NCBI GenBank assembly: GCA_037974665.1
Contig: CM075765.1
Location: 58,752,247 to 58,816,246 of the forward strand
DNA length: 64,000 nucleotides
Reading direction: 5' to 3'
Source: Ehretia macrophylla
Taxonomy: Eukaryota > Streptophyta > Magnoliopsida > Boraginales > Ehretiaceae
Positions 1-12,719 of this stretch are shown here, piece after piece; the stretch's first letter is position 1, and every line of letters begins with the position of its first letter. The notes beneath the pieces are model-generated. The model was not told the origin of the DNA. It did not search any database and worked only from the letters and a program-made list of their open reading frames with translations. Position numbers and translations under genes: made by a program.

Positions 1-1899
1 AGATATCGAGGTATGAGCAACCACTGTTGCCCAGTGAGGGATATAGTCCCGGGGCGTGCAATGCAACAGATAACACAATTACACAACAATAACACTTTAA
101 CAATTTAAGAATCAATGAAAACTTGAATAACCAGACAATTAAAAGGATACATTTCAACAATCCCCTATACACCAATCTTCACTGGTCTTCAATCACGATC
201 CACGAACCACGAGCACGATCACGATAAGCCGGCATAACCCCAATCACTCCAGTGGGTGTACTCCGGATGTACCCCGAATCCTACGACCCAACATCCCCTG
301 GCAATTTCCGGACCAGGCGAATGAGGGAATAGGGTACGGAGTTTGAATATCCACCGGCAAGCCCTCTGCCGCCCAGCCGATATTCAACACATCTGCCCCG
401 ACACTATGGTTGCGCAACCACTATGCAATGCACTTAACGATGGCAAGTTAATAGCAATAATATAAGCATTTACACATATGAGGATCAACAAAGTAGGTTG
501 ACCTCGTTGCAATTAGGATAGAAGCAAATATAGAAGTTAATAAGCAGTTTACAAATGAACTTATACCATATAAGCATAGAATCATTTCAAAAGCTCCAAA
601 TCAATTTAAAATCATATATAAACACTCATGAAGTCATGCCGTGGGTTTAGAATTGTGAGACAAACGAAATTGCACTTAAACCCCTTTATTTTACATACTA
701 TTTCTCTTCCAAACCCAAGTTAATGATTTCATTTTCAAAAGAAACTCTCCCTACCTTCTAACTAACCCCCAAGGTACCCTTTCAACCCTCGAACTCAATC
801 AAATGCTCGCGTTTACCCCGAAAGCCCCAATTTCCCTCTTTTGGCTTTAAACTACTACTACATTGTCCGGGCTTCAACTAAGGGATATCAAGGCATCTAT
901 AGCACCTAGGTAGCTTAAGGAAACTAGAATTGAAGCCCGAATCCACCCGGAATCGCATTAACCCCAAAAGCCCCAACTTAAAGTCGGCTATTTTCCATTT
1001 TTAGGCGATTTAAGGGCAATGCAAGTGCACGGGGTTATTTAATTATCTTCACTAGTACCTAAGGCATCATTTAGAAGCATTAATTCAAGCCAATTCGAAC
1101 AATTACACAAAACCCTAAAAAAAACGTCACTATTCACCCTAAGAATCAAACTATCGATTTCTACCGTTTAATTCATGAAACAATAGCATAAAAGTGGTCT
1201 CTACTATGTGTACACAACATATATAAGCTTATTTGAGTCTTGCAATAGCATTAAACATCATTTCTAACAAATCAAGAAAATAGCAATTATTTCAAAATGC
1301 GAAATTAAGCCATGAAATCCCTCACCACTACGCGTAGAAGCACCTAGGGACCTTGCAAACACCCTACACTAGTTGCTCAAGGCTTGTAGAGGCTTGGATT
1401 GGAGGCTTGGTGAGCAAAATTCTTCTCCTTTTCTCCCTAGCTGCTGTCGGGTTTGCCTCTGTCCTGTTCAGCTTTTATTTTTTTTTTTTGTTGTGATAAA
1501 TGAGCTAAAGTGTGATATAATAAGGGTTTGAGTTGAGGTGGGGTTCTTTGGGCGCTTGAATGGTTTAATATAATACGCGTAGTAAGCTTTAAAAGCGAGT
1601 CTAAGGGGTGACACATTGGTTAACTAATTAAATCTATAAAGTTATTACGTAACACTATTCACTTGACTTCTAAAATTATTTTCTAAACGAGCCTTCCTAA
1701 CGTCTTAAGCTCAAAAGCACATTTTTCCCACTACTTTTACAATTAATATGATTTAATAAAAATGCTAATTAACTAATAGAAAGCATTTTAAAAACGGAGT
1801 GAATAGTAGTCACAAAGTCAATTAATAAGGCATAGAAGTAAATGCACAAACAAGGGATGCAACAGTAATTAAATGCATGGCAAATTCTCGGGCGTCACA
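1..1899 (-). mobile_element. Family A (Tekay-type) LTR, partial, cut by window start
   Basis: This stretch matches, nearly base for base, the last 1.9 kb (in plus coordinates) of the two complete family A LTRs at 10213-12699 and 17746-20233. It ends in the same GGGCGTCACA terminus at 1899. By comparison with those copies, the element reads on the minus strand. About 590 bases of the LTR must lie to the left of the window, so it cannot be told whether this is a solo LTR or one end of a whole element. It abuts a family B LTR interior with no spacer, so it was inserted into that LTR. Confidence 0.9.
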
Positions 1900-2705
1900 G
1901 GCTACCCCCAGCTCGCATGACGGAGGTGTCATGGAGGGAGGGGCTAGTGAGGTACCTCGGGTGCGTGAGTAATGGGGAGTTATAAGAAGAACGGTTGAGA
2001 TCGTGATGGCGTTTGGAGCTACACCAAATAGAGTATCCTTATTGATTGGTTATATAGTTATGTGATGATAGCTTTATTTATGTTGTTGTGTGTTTACTTG
2101 CTCAAAGGACTAAATCCAAGGAGCGTAGTGAATACTGTCGAGATCTATCGGATCCTCACTGGGCTTATGTATATAAGCTCACTCTCTATTATTGCATGTT
2201 TTCAGGTGTGCTTTCACAAGATTACGGGTACGTGCCTCCTGAAGAGGAGAATGTGGAAAACGTGCCTTTCGTGGATGAGTCATATGTCCCTGAGTCTTAT
2301 CCATGATTCTATGTTGTTAAACGTCATGTATATTAGCTTAATGGACTTTTATATGCTTTACGGTTCTTAGTGTAATAGTTGTTGAAAAGATAATGATCTA
2401 AATGATGTTAATTTAGTGGCTTTCTTTTGTCTATGGTTAAGTTGTAGTTGTGTCTCAACTTACTTTTGAAATGTATGATAAAGTTGAGGTATTGTATGTC
2501 ATGTTGGAACGGAGGCGTATAACGAGGATGTTTTATTGTATAATATGGTTGTGTTGTATGTTGTTGTTTGTATTGAGGAATTACGGGATGTATGATGTTT
2601 TATGAGGTTGGTTTAGAACCTCAGAAATCTGTTTACTGTCGTTATGCCGCCAAAATTCCGCTGCGTCCTGACTGATCGTAGGTGGGGTCGAGTTGGGGCG
2701 TGACA
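1900..2705 (+). mobile_element. Family B LTR, right-hand part
   Basis: The 806 bases match the right third of the family B LTRs at 31125-33524 and 36288-41489. Shared landmarks are the TATATAAG box near 2170, a TTTCAGG motif near 2200, and the terminus GGGGCGTGACA at 2705. The left part of this LTR lies outside the window because the family A insertion separates it. It abuts family C sequence directly, so it was itself inserted into a family C LTR. Confidence 0.88.
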
Positions 2706-4433
2706 ATGAATAGTGAATTTTGAATAGTGAATTTTGAATAGTAAACCCTAGGATTTCGGATTTCTATCCGAATTGCGATTGATTGATTTGGATAGGTGCC
2801 ATTAGTGATAGAAAGATAAAATGTGAAATAAAAACGGATCGGCCTTTGTTAAAATTGGAAATTAGACAAAGAAACGTAAAGGGGCCATTTGACCAAAAGT
2901 TGACCGTGCTCGAATTGAGTTGGGGGTTTCGTAATTGAGGGCATGGAAGCACTTTTGGCGCTGTTGTGGCGTTGATTGAATGACCGATTAGCATAGCTGT
3001 AGTTCAAACGCAGTAGGTGGACTTCCGGGTCTCGGGTGAGAAAGTGAAGTTTAGTGACATAGAAACGTGCCTTGTGGTGCCTGAGTGAATGTAGTGAAAT
3101 CGGTTTCCTAATCCCGTAGCTCGTTTGCTCTCATAATTGTCCTTGGAAGTTGGGGTTGAATAGTGATATTTGTTGTTTTCGTGTTCGAACTGCCGTTACT
3201 TGTTTAAATGTTGTTATTGTTGCTTATTATTGCTTGTTATGCTTGAAAAGTTAGTTGAATGCTAGTATTGATTGTGATTGCTTGTTATCTCGTTTGTTGT
3301 CACTAGTTTGTATTGTTGTGCTATCGCTCGTTTATTGCCTTGTATCGAGTCTTGCATTGCATAGTGTCTCGCGCGTGAGTGATGGGCCTCTCTGGGTAGC
3401 CTCGGGTTGCCAGTGTTGGTTGCTCTAGCTCCGCTGCTATTCCCTTTCTCGCTTGGGTTGCCTCCCAGGGAGATTTGGGTCGTAGAATTGATGGATACTT
3501 CCGGGGTATTCCAAACTGGTGTTATAAGGTGGATGCGCGCTTATTGTCATCGTTGTCAACATCAAGCTCGAGATTGATGTATCGCTCGTGAAATGGTACA
3601 TTGCTCGTATGAGTGAACCATAGCCTTCAAAGTGTGGTATAGCTTTGAATGGTTGTGTTAATGCTTTCAGTAATTGCTTATTGTATTGATTATTTGTTTT
3701 GATTGCTTATTTATCAATTATATTGCTTAACTGTCTTATTTGCATTGCACGACTTTCTTTCTCTCCAATTCGATATCTGTCTCGCCCTCACTGAGTATAC
3801 GTGTTGTGTATACTCACTCCTCACCACCACATTTCAGGAAAATGCCTTGTTAGCTGGAAAGTTCGTGATTACGTGAAAGTTCGTGCTTGAAGAGTTGTTT
3901 TGCGTGCCTATGTGGCGTGAGTGTCGAAGTTTGCAAAGATATGTGCTTTCATATGTTGTATGTAATTTTTATTAAAAGAAATGTAATTTAATATAGCTAA
4001 GTAGTTGAGATAGATTGATAAGCTAGTTATGTATTCAGTAGTATAGTTAACCTCGATGCATGTTTGTAATTGTCTAAAAGAAAATAGTGAGAATGGTATG
4101 ATAGAATATTTAATGCAGTAGATTAGAATGGATTAAATGTCAAGTTTGAATGTTCTTGTAAAAGATGTAATGAGATAGGTTAGTTTTAAACTGGAAATGT
4201 ATATTTATATGCTGTGTTTAGTTGTTGTGAACCAAGGCTCGGATGGCCTTGAGGTGGTTGAATGTTTGGACATGGTATTGGTCCACTTATATGCTGTCGC
4301 AGGTTTTACATTTCGCCTAGAAACAGGGGAGACTCTGTCCGTTTTCCCTAAAAATTTATGCCCGGGTTTGGTTTGGGTTGTGATTAGATCGATTGATAGA
4401 ACTCCCGGTCTCGAGAGGGATCGGGGTGTCATA
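2706..4433 (+). mobile_element. Family C LTR, right-hand part
   Basis: The sequence matches the right-hand 1.7 kb of the complete family C LTR at 38607-41424 and, on the minus strand, the copy at 61909-64000. It shares the block around 3361-3540, the CCTCACTGAG core near 3785 and the terminus GGGGTGTCATA at 4433. The remaining left part is outside the window. The next base begins Athila leader sequence, so this LTR was inserted into the Athila element close to its primer-binding site. Confidence 0.88.
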
Positions 4434-4836
4434 GGCACGGCCTAGTTTAGTTTTTGAATTATTTGTGAACTTGTTGTAAGTGTTGTAATTATTGTTTATT
4501 TTCGTTTTAAATTATATAAATTTTATTGCTACTTGTAAAGTATATTAGAAATATATTGCATATAGTTTCATTTGGTATTAAAGTTTATAAATTTTGTATA
4601 TTGTCTGTATTATATTTGCACATAAACTATTTTTATTATAATTTGTTAAAATAGATTACACATATACTTAGTTTATTTTCTGTCTTTATTTTAAGTACTC
4701 AATTTATTTTCTGTAGTTACTTATTGCAATTAGCTTTAGTTTATTTTGTATGCACGGGCGTCGTTCCTTAAATCCGGAACTTGCCCATTTTGATCCCGAG
4801 CCTCAGAAAACTCCGTGAAGGAGAGTCCAAGTCCCG
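4434..4836 (+). other. Athila 5' leader (untranslated)
   Basis: This AT-rich stretch lies between the family C LTR and the gag start. It begins with GGCACGGCCTAGTTTAG, which resembles the sequence that follows the tRNA-primer site in Athila and Tat elements. The primer site itself is not visible here. No coding potential was seen. Confidence 0.6.
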
Positions 4837-6201
4837 ATGGCAGAACAAGAAGGAAATATCCTACCTCTTCCTATAGCTCAGCCTGTTAATCAACCTGTGA
4901 ACCAACCGATGACTTTACGTCAACATTTTTCACCGGGCAATTTTGACCCTAAATTTGCCATAGCCCCACCGGCTCTTGGTAATATAAATTTTGAGCTCAA
5001 AACAGGGACTATTTCAATGCTTCCTTCCTTCTATGGAAAAAACAATGAAAATCCTCACGCTCACATCGTGCAATTCATCGAAGCATGCACAACGCTTCAT
5101 ATTCCTAATGTGAGCCGTGAAAATATTCACCTGCGTCTGTTTCCCTTTTCATTGAAAGATAAAGACAAACAGTGGCTAAATCATCTAGACGCAGGAGTGA
5201 TCACTTCTTGGGGAGAACTTATTTAGAAATTCTTACATAGGTTCTTCCCAATGGCTAAGACTACTACTCTGCGAACAGACATCATGACATTCGCACAGTC
5301 AGACTTAGAGCCATTTCATGAATCATGGGAAAAGTTTAACGATCTTAAGAATCTGTGTCCTCATCATGGATTTGATCATCCCGAACTCTTGCATTATTTC
5401 TTCAAAGGTCTTACCCCTCATAATAAGATGATAGTTAATGCAATGAGCAATGGAGGTTTTTATAACCTCACAGCGGATGAAGCTTGGAAAAGAATAGAGA
5501 ATATTGCTGAAGACTCTCTCCAAAACACTGCTGATGACAGAGAGAGTAAGAGCACCCATAATCCCCAAAAAAGGGCATTGTTTGAAGTTAACTCTAGCTC
5601 CAATTCCCAATTGACTGACAAAGTAGATGCCCTAGCACAACAATTAGAAAAATTCATCTCTCTAGGGTCTTCTTCTTCTTCAGCTCCTCAGATCACGGAA
5701 GTTTGTACTGTATGTTCTGCAGTAGATCACTCTACTCTGGACTGTCCAATCGGTTCACAATTTCCTGAATTCATGCAAGAACAAGTCTGCGCCGCCCAAG
5801 GATATACAAGGAATTACAATCCGTATTCTAACACGTATAATCCTGGCTGGCGAGACAATCCCGCATTTTCATGGCGACAAGGGAATCATGAGACTCAGTT
5901 TCCTCAACAACAATATCAGAAACAACAAGGAAATTTCGAGCCTCGTTTCCCTCAGCAGCAATATCAAAGGCCTCAAAATTCTAACCCTCCTGGTTTTTAC
6001 CAAGTCCAAAAAGATCCATTCCGAACACAACGGAACAACTTTCCCGCTCTTCCTCCTGCGCAGTCATCATCTGATGACAAGTTTGATAAACTCTTACAAT
6101 TAGTCCAAGTTCAGCAACAGTCCATTGTTAAACTTGAAGGACAAATTGGGCAATTGGCCCAAAATATAAGCAGGAGAGATGAAGGAAAACTCCCGTCTTA
6201 A
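4837..6201 (+). pseudogene. gag: Athila gag region (fossil)
   Basis: Gag forms the virus-like particle. The readable product starts MAEQEGNILPLP and includes the retrotransposon gag core (FYGKNNENPHAHIVQFIEA, then LRLFPFSLKDKDKQWL). These are the conserved landmarks of plant Athila and Tat gag proteins. The C-terminal half is rich in Gln, Asn and Pro (about 5860-6060), and a Cys-rich stretch (CTVCSAVDHSTLDCP) near 5705-5750 may be a degenerate zinc knuckle. It is followed almost at once by pol, as is usual in the family. It is a broken fossil copy with few breaks. Confidence 0.85.
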
Positions 6202-6204
6202 ACC

Positions 6205-9200
6205 GTGGAAAATCCACGAGGACAATGTAGTAATGTCCAAACTGAGACCGCCCACGAACAGGCTAAGGCCGTAACTACCCTTAGGAGTGGGAAAGTGATA
6301 GACAATGAGGTTAGTAAAAAAGATAGGGATCTTCCTGAGGAGACAAAGGAACCTGCGATTGAAGTTTTAAGCAACGATTTAGATGACTACCGTAGGAATA
6401 AAAATCCAACGGTAGAGCCTTTAGTTGAACCTTCATCCAAAGTACTTTTCCCAACAGCTCTGTCTCGTTCGAAGCCGAGTATTGATCCTACACAGCTCAA
6501 GGTCTTAGAGCATCTGAATGATATTAAGATCAATCTGCCTTTAGTAGAGGTAATCCAACAAATCCCTACCTATGCCAAATTTCTAAAGGATTTGTGTGTG
6601 AAAAAGAGACGGACCAACTACATTCCTAAGACAGTCCGTCTTACTGAAAAGGTTAGTAGCATCTGCACTAGAGGGTTGCCTCAAAAATGCAGTGACCCAG
6701 GAGCTTTCACTATTCCATGTTTCATTCAAGACCAACGTATAGAAAACGCCTTGCTTGATTTAGGGTCTAGTGTTAACCTTATTCCTCACACAGTTTACCA
6801 AAGGCTAGGTCTTGCAGAGTTAACCCCAACAAATGTAACCCTCCAGTTGGCAGATAGATCTGAGAGGAAACCTCGAGGTATTGTAGAGGATGTCCTAGTC
6901 AGAGTAGGAGAATTTTTGTTCCCAATTGACTTTATTGTGTTAGACATGGACTTAGGTCATGATAACAAGAATATTACTCCCGTTCTACTAGGCAGACCAT
7001 TTCTAGCAACAGCTGATGCTGTTATCTATTGTAGAACGGGTATGATTGAACTAACTTTTGGGAACATGAGAACAAAATTGAGGGTTGCTGATGCAGCCAA
7101 TAAGATGAACAAGGATGAGGAGGAAGAATGCTTTCATTTGGAAACCAATGATTCTTGTATAGATGAATATGCCCACGCACTTTTGACCCCTGATGAGGAA
7201 ATAGCAGAGCTTGAACGACTTTTGTATGACTGCGACATTTCACCAAAAATGGTCGCCTCCACTTCGCTTGTGAATGATTTGGGAGAGACTGATCTAATAA
7301 CCAACCCTCTCTCTACAGCTTCTGATAGTCCAACAATTGAGTCTCCACCAGCTTTGGAACTCAAAACATTGCCCGAGCACCTTAAGTATGCCTACTTAGG
7401 CCCTAATGAGACCCTTCCAGTCATCATTGCTTCAGATTTAACCATCGAGCAAGAAGGTAAACTCTTAGAAGTCCTAGGTACTCATAAGAAGGCGATAGGA
7501 TGGACAATTGCTAATTTAAGAGGAATTGATCCCTCTGTATGCATGCATAAGATTCACCTCGAAGAAGGAGTTACTCCTTCTCGAGAATTTCAAAGGAGAC
7601 TGAACCCAAAAATTGGTGATGTTGTCCATAAAGAGATAATCAAGTTACTTGATGCTGGTATGATCTACCCAATCTCTGATAGCCCTTGGGTGAGTCCGGT
7701 ACAAGTTGTACCAAAGAAATCTGGGATTACTGTGATCTCAAATGATAAAGGCGAGCTCATTCCTACACGCACTACCACTGGGTGGCGTGTATGCATTGAT
7801 TACAGAAAGCTCAACTCCAAGACAAGGAAAGACCACTTTCCTTTACCCTTCCTTGATCAAATCCTAGATAGAGTAGCTGGACGGGGGTACTATTGTTTCT
7901 TAGATGGATACTCTGGTTACAATCAAATTCCTATGTTTCCAAGAGATCAGGAGAAGACCACTTTCACTTGTCCTTACGGAACATTCGCTTACCGCCGCAT
8001 GCCTTTTGGGTTATGTAATGCACCAGCCACATTTCAACGGTGTATGATGGCCATATTTTCTGATATGATTGAGAAATTCCTAGGAGTCTTTATGGATGAC
8101 TTCTCAATTTTTGGAGCAGACTTTAATGAGTGTCTTAATCACCTTTCTTTGGTCTTAGATAGATGTGTACAAATGAATATGGTCTTAAGTTGGGAAAAGA
8201 GCCATTTCATGGTTCAACAAGGGATAGTTCTTGGTCATGTAGTTTCTAGAGATGGGATCCATGTTGATCCAGCTAAAGTAGAGATAATAGAAAAGCTCCC
8301 TATTCCCAAAACTGTGAGGGATGTTAGATCTTTCTTAGGGCACGTTGGTTTTTACAGGCATTTCATCAAAGACTTCAGTCAAATTGCCAGACCTCTCTCA
8401 AGGCTCTTAGTATATAATGCTCACTTTAAAGTTGATGATGAATGTATTAAGGCCTTTGAGAAGTTTAAGTCTTTGCTATCATCTGTACCTATCATTCAAA
8501 CTCCTGACTACAATCTGTCATTTGAAATCATGTGTGATGCCTCCGACTATGCTGTTGGAGCAGTTCTAGGACAACGTAGAGGCAAGTTGCCATACGTAAT
8601 CTACTATGCTAGAAAAACTTTGGATGATACACAAAAGAACTACACAACCACTGAGAAAGAATTGTTAGCAGTGGTTTTTGCACTTGACAAGTTTAGGACT
8701 TATATCTTGGGATCAAAAGTGGTTGTTTTTACTGATCATGCTGCCTTGAAATATTTGCTCACCAAGAAGGATTCAAAGCCTCGCTTAATCCGTTGGATAC
8801 TCCTACTTCAGGAGTTTAACATTGAAATCAAAGATAAACGAGGTAGTGACAATTCTGTGGCTGATCATCTTTCACGGCTTATGTCTCAATCACCAATAAA
8901 TCCTCTTCTATTTCGAGATGTGTTTCCTGATGAACAACTATTTTTCATCTCTCAATGAACTCCGTGGTATACCAACATTGTCAATTTTTTAGCAGCTAAG
9001 CAACTACCTCCACATTGGGGAAAAAGATAGAAAGATCGATTCATGACCCAAGTAAGGTATTTCTTTTGGGAAGACCCTTACCTTTTCAAGATATGTGCTG
9101 ATCAAGTAATCAGACGATGTATACCCGAAGATGAATTCGCGAGTATACTCCAATTTTGCCACTCTGAAGCATGTGGTGGCCATTTTGGAGGAAAGAGGAC

Positions 9201-10212
9201 AGCTGCCAAAGTCCTTCAAAGTGGGTTCTTCTGGCCCACTCTTTTCAAAGATGCCCAGCAAGTTTGTAAAAATTGCCCCCAATGTCAACAAGCTGGCTCT
9301 ATCTCAAGAAGGGACATGATGCCCCTTACGCCCATTCTCATATGCGAAATATTTGATGTATGGGGTATAGACTTCATGGGTCCTTTTCCTCCTTCCTCAG
9401 GTTATACTTATATTCTTGTTGGTGTGGACTATGTGTCCAAGTGGGTAGAGGCAGTAGCAACCCGAACCAATGACCACAAAGTCGTGGTCAAGTTCATTAA
9501 AGAGAACATCTTTTCTCGATTCGGGGTGCCACGTGTACTTATAAGTGATGGAGGACAGCATTTTCATCACAGGACACTAGAAGCCCTTCTGAGAAAATAC
9601 TCAGTCCACCACAAGATAGCAACGCCTTACTACCCACAAACAAGTGGTCAAGTAGAGGTGTCAAATAGGGAAATCAAGTCAATTCTTCAGAAAACGATTA
9701 GGCCCGATCGCAAAGATTGGTCAAGTCGTCTGCATGACGCATTATGGGCCTACCGTACTGCTTTCAAAACTCCTATCGGCATGCCCCCGTATAGATTGGT
9801 ATACGGTAAAGCTTGCCACTTCCCTATTGAACTAGAGCATAAAGCCTATTGGGCTATTAAGGCCCTGAACTTTGACTTGCAACAGGCGGGTAAAGGTAGG
9901 AAGTTGGCGTTGAGTGAATTGGAAGAGCTTCGCTTCGAAGCTTATGAGAATGCCAAACTCTACAAAGAGAGAATGAAGAAGATTCGTGATAGATATATTC
10001 TAATAAAGACGTTTTCTCCTTCTGATAAAGTGTGGTTGTTTAATTATAAGCTGAAGTTCTTCCCAGACAAATAGAGAACAAAGTGGGATGGTCCTTATGA
10101 AGTGCTTAAAGCATATCCGTTCGGAGTTATCTTGATTAAACATCCTACAAATGGGCGTATTCTCACAGTCAATGGGCAACGATTAAAGCATGCTTTCGAT
10201 CCTAAGGTTGTC
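6205..10212 (+). pseudogene. pol: Athila pol region: protease, RT, RNase H, integrase (fossil)
   Basis: Domains in order: aspartic protease near 6755 (ALLDLGSSVNLIP, where the usual DTG or DSG reads DLGS); reverse transcriptase about 7560-8300, with WRVCIDYRKLN near 7783 and FMDDFSIFG near 8090; RNase H about 8520-8890 (FEIMCDASDYAVGAVLGQ, TDHAALKYLL). Integrase follows, with a zinc-binding HHCC region about 9155-9290 (ending CKNCPQCQQ) and a catalytic core from about 9360 ([35 protein letters not shown]). The C-terminal tail reaches 10212, where the family A element interrupts it; a few more codons of the same tail resume after 20233. It is a fossil with a small number of breaks. The lineage call rests on RT and integrase motif style, not on a tree. 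Confidence 0.88.
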
Positions 10213-12699
10213 TGTCACGCCCCGACCCAACCCCCAAGCTAAAGGTTAAGTCCAGACCTGACACACGGACAGAGTCTCCCCTGTACCGTGGACATTCTAA
10301 AAACCTGTAAACACTTAAACAAAGTCCCAACAATACAATACAAGCTTTTCTTAATTAAACAACAAAGCTATAAGGCCATCCGAGCCTTATAGTACACAAT
10401 ATCTCCAAAACACACAAGCATGCGAGAACTTGTTGTCAGCATAGTCTTATAATCATAACATTCTAGGAAATCAATAAAACAACTTAAGGGATAAAGCATT
10501 CTACATCAACCATCCACTCCCAAGCATGCAAGGAAATAAGGCAAGAATAAAAGTTATTACAAGACATGGCTTTCAGTTATACACCACAATCTACTATCCT
10601 TCAATTTGCACAACAAACATACACATAGCTCTTAGGCCACAAAATAGTATATAAGGCAATTAGTTGAACTTTCCACATAGCAGCAATTCATTAACCACCT
10701 CAAGCTATCAGACACAGCAACTAAGGTAAAGGCTCGATCTGAACTTCTTCTTCCTCAACTAAATCAACAAGCTGGGGATCACCCTCAGCGTCTCCTGAAA
10801 CAGATATCGAGGTATGAGCAACCACTGTTGCCCAGTGAGGGATATAGTCCCGGGGCGTGCAATGCAACATATAATACAATCATGCAACAATAACACTTAG
10901 ACAATTAAAGAAACAACGATAACTTAAATAACCACACATTTAAAAGGATACGTTTCAACAATCCCCTATACACCAATCTTCACTGGTCTTCAATCACGAT
11001 CCACGAACCACGAGCACGATCACGATAAGCCGGCATAACCCCAATCACTCCAGTGGGTGTACTCCGGATGTACCCCGAATCCTACGACCCAACATCCCCT
11101 GGCAATCTCCGGACCAGGCGAATGAGGGAATAGGGTACGGAGTTTGAATATCCACTGGCAAGCCCTCTGCCGCCCAGCCGATATTCAACACATCCGCCCC
11201 TGACACTATGGTTGCGCAGCCACTATGCAATGCACTCAACGATGGCAAGTTAATAGCAATAATATAAGCATTAACACATATAAGGATCAACAAAGTAGGT
11301 TGACCTCGATACAATTAGGATAGAAGCAAATATAGAAGTTAATAAGCAGTTTACAAATGAACTTATACCAAATAAGCATAGAATCATTCCAAAAGCTCCA
11401 AATCAATTTAAAATCACATATAAACACTCAAGAAGTCCTGACATGGGTTTAGAAGTGTGAGACAACTTAAATTGTACCTAAACCCCTTTGTTTTTCGAAC
11501 TATTTCTCTTCTAAACCAAAGTTAATGATTTCATTTTCAAAGGAAACTCTCCCAACCTTCTAACTAACCCCCAAGGTACCCTCTCAACCCTCTAACTCAT
11601 TCAAATGCACGCGTTTACCCCGAAAGCCCCAATTTCCCTCTTTTGGCTTTAAACTACACCTACATTGTCCGGGCTTCAAACAAGGGATATCAAGACATCT
11701 ATAGCACCTAGGTAGCCTAAGGATACTAGAATTGAAGCCCGAATCTACCCGGATTCGCATTAACCCCAAAAGCCCCAAGTTAAAGTCGGCTATTTTCCAT
11801 TTTTAGGCGATTTAAGGGCAATGCAAGTGTACGGGGCTATTTGATTATCTTCACTAACACCTAAGGCATCTATTAGAAGCATTAAATCAAGCTAATTCGA
11901 GCAATTACACAAAACCCTAGAAAAAAATGTCACTATTCACCCTAAAAATTAAAGTAACGATTCTAACCGTTTAAAAAGCGAAACAACGGCTCAAATGTGG
12001 TCTCTAGCATTCATATAGATGGTATATTAGCATAGATAACATTTACAATGGCATTTAATCATATTTTCAACAAATCAAGAAATGAGTAACTATTTAAAAA
12101 TGCAAAAACAAGTCGTGAAATCCCTCACCACTACGCGTAGGATCACCTAGGGACCTTGCAAACACCCTACTCTAGTTGCTCAAGGCTTGGAGAGGCTTGG
12201 TTTGAAGAGTTGAAGATAAAAAAATTCTCCCAAATGCAAAGAGGGGCTGTCAGGTTTGGGCTGCTGTTTTCAGCTTTCTATTTTTTTTTTCTTTTGCATT
12301 TTATGAGTTTAGGTGATATATAAAAGGGTTAAGTTATGGTGGGGTCAATTGGGTGCTTAATTGATCTAATAAAATGTGCGTTGCTAGCTCCAAAACGAGG
12401 CTAATGTATAAAACTTATGCTAGCTAATTAAATCTATAAAGTTATTACGTAATACTATTCACTCAACTACAAAAATTATTTTCTAAATGAGCTCTCCTAA
12501 CGCCGTTAGCTCGAATGCACATTTTTCCCACTACTTTTACAATTAATATGATTTAATAAAAATGTTAATTAACTAATAGAAAGCAGTTTAAAAACGGAGT
12601 GAATAGTAGTCACAAAGTCAGTTAATAAGGTATAGAAGTAAATGCGCAAACAAGGGATGCAACAGTAATTAAATGCATGGCTAAAACTCGGGCGTGACA
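10213..12699 (-). repeat. Family A 3' LTR
   Basis: A direct repeat of 17746-20233, bounded by TGTCACGCC and GGCGTGACA (plus-strand reading). It ends against the polypurine tract on its inner side. Confidence 0.93.
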
Positions 12700-12713
12700 T
12701 CCTCTTCCCCTTA
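12700..12713 (-). other. Family A polypurine tract
   Basis: On the minus strand the 14 bases before the 3' LTR read TTAAGGGGAAGAGGA. Such a purine run primes plus-strand synthesis in LTR retrotransposons. Its position directly beside the LTR terminus fixes the LTR boundary. Confidence 0.85.
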
Positions 12714-12719
12714 AACTAA

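Noticed and set aside
2764-2994. Minus-strand frame in the family C LTR.
   Set aside because: It is in LTR sequence and has no matching protein motif.
4197-4445. A plus-strand frame of 82 codons, similar to one at 41359-41559.
   Set aside because: It lies across the terminus of a family C LTR and is shared only because the LTRs are homologous.
11045-11314. An 89-residue frame on the minus strand, repeated at 18579-18848, could be a small gene.
   Set aside because: Both frames lie at the same place in the two LTRs of one element. The repetition comes from LTR duplication, and no other support was found.
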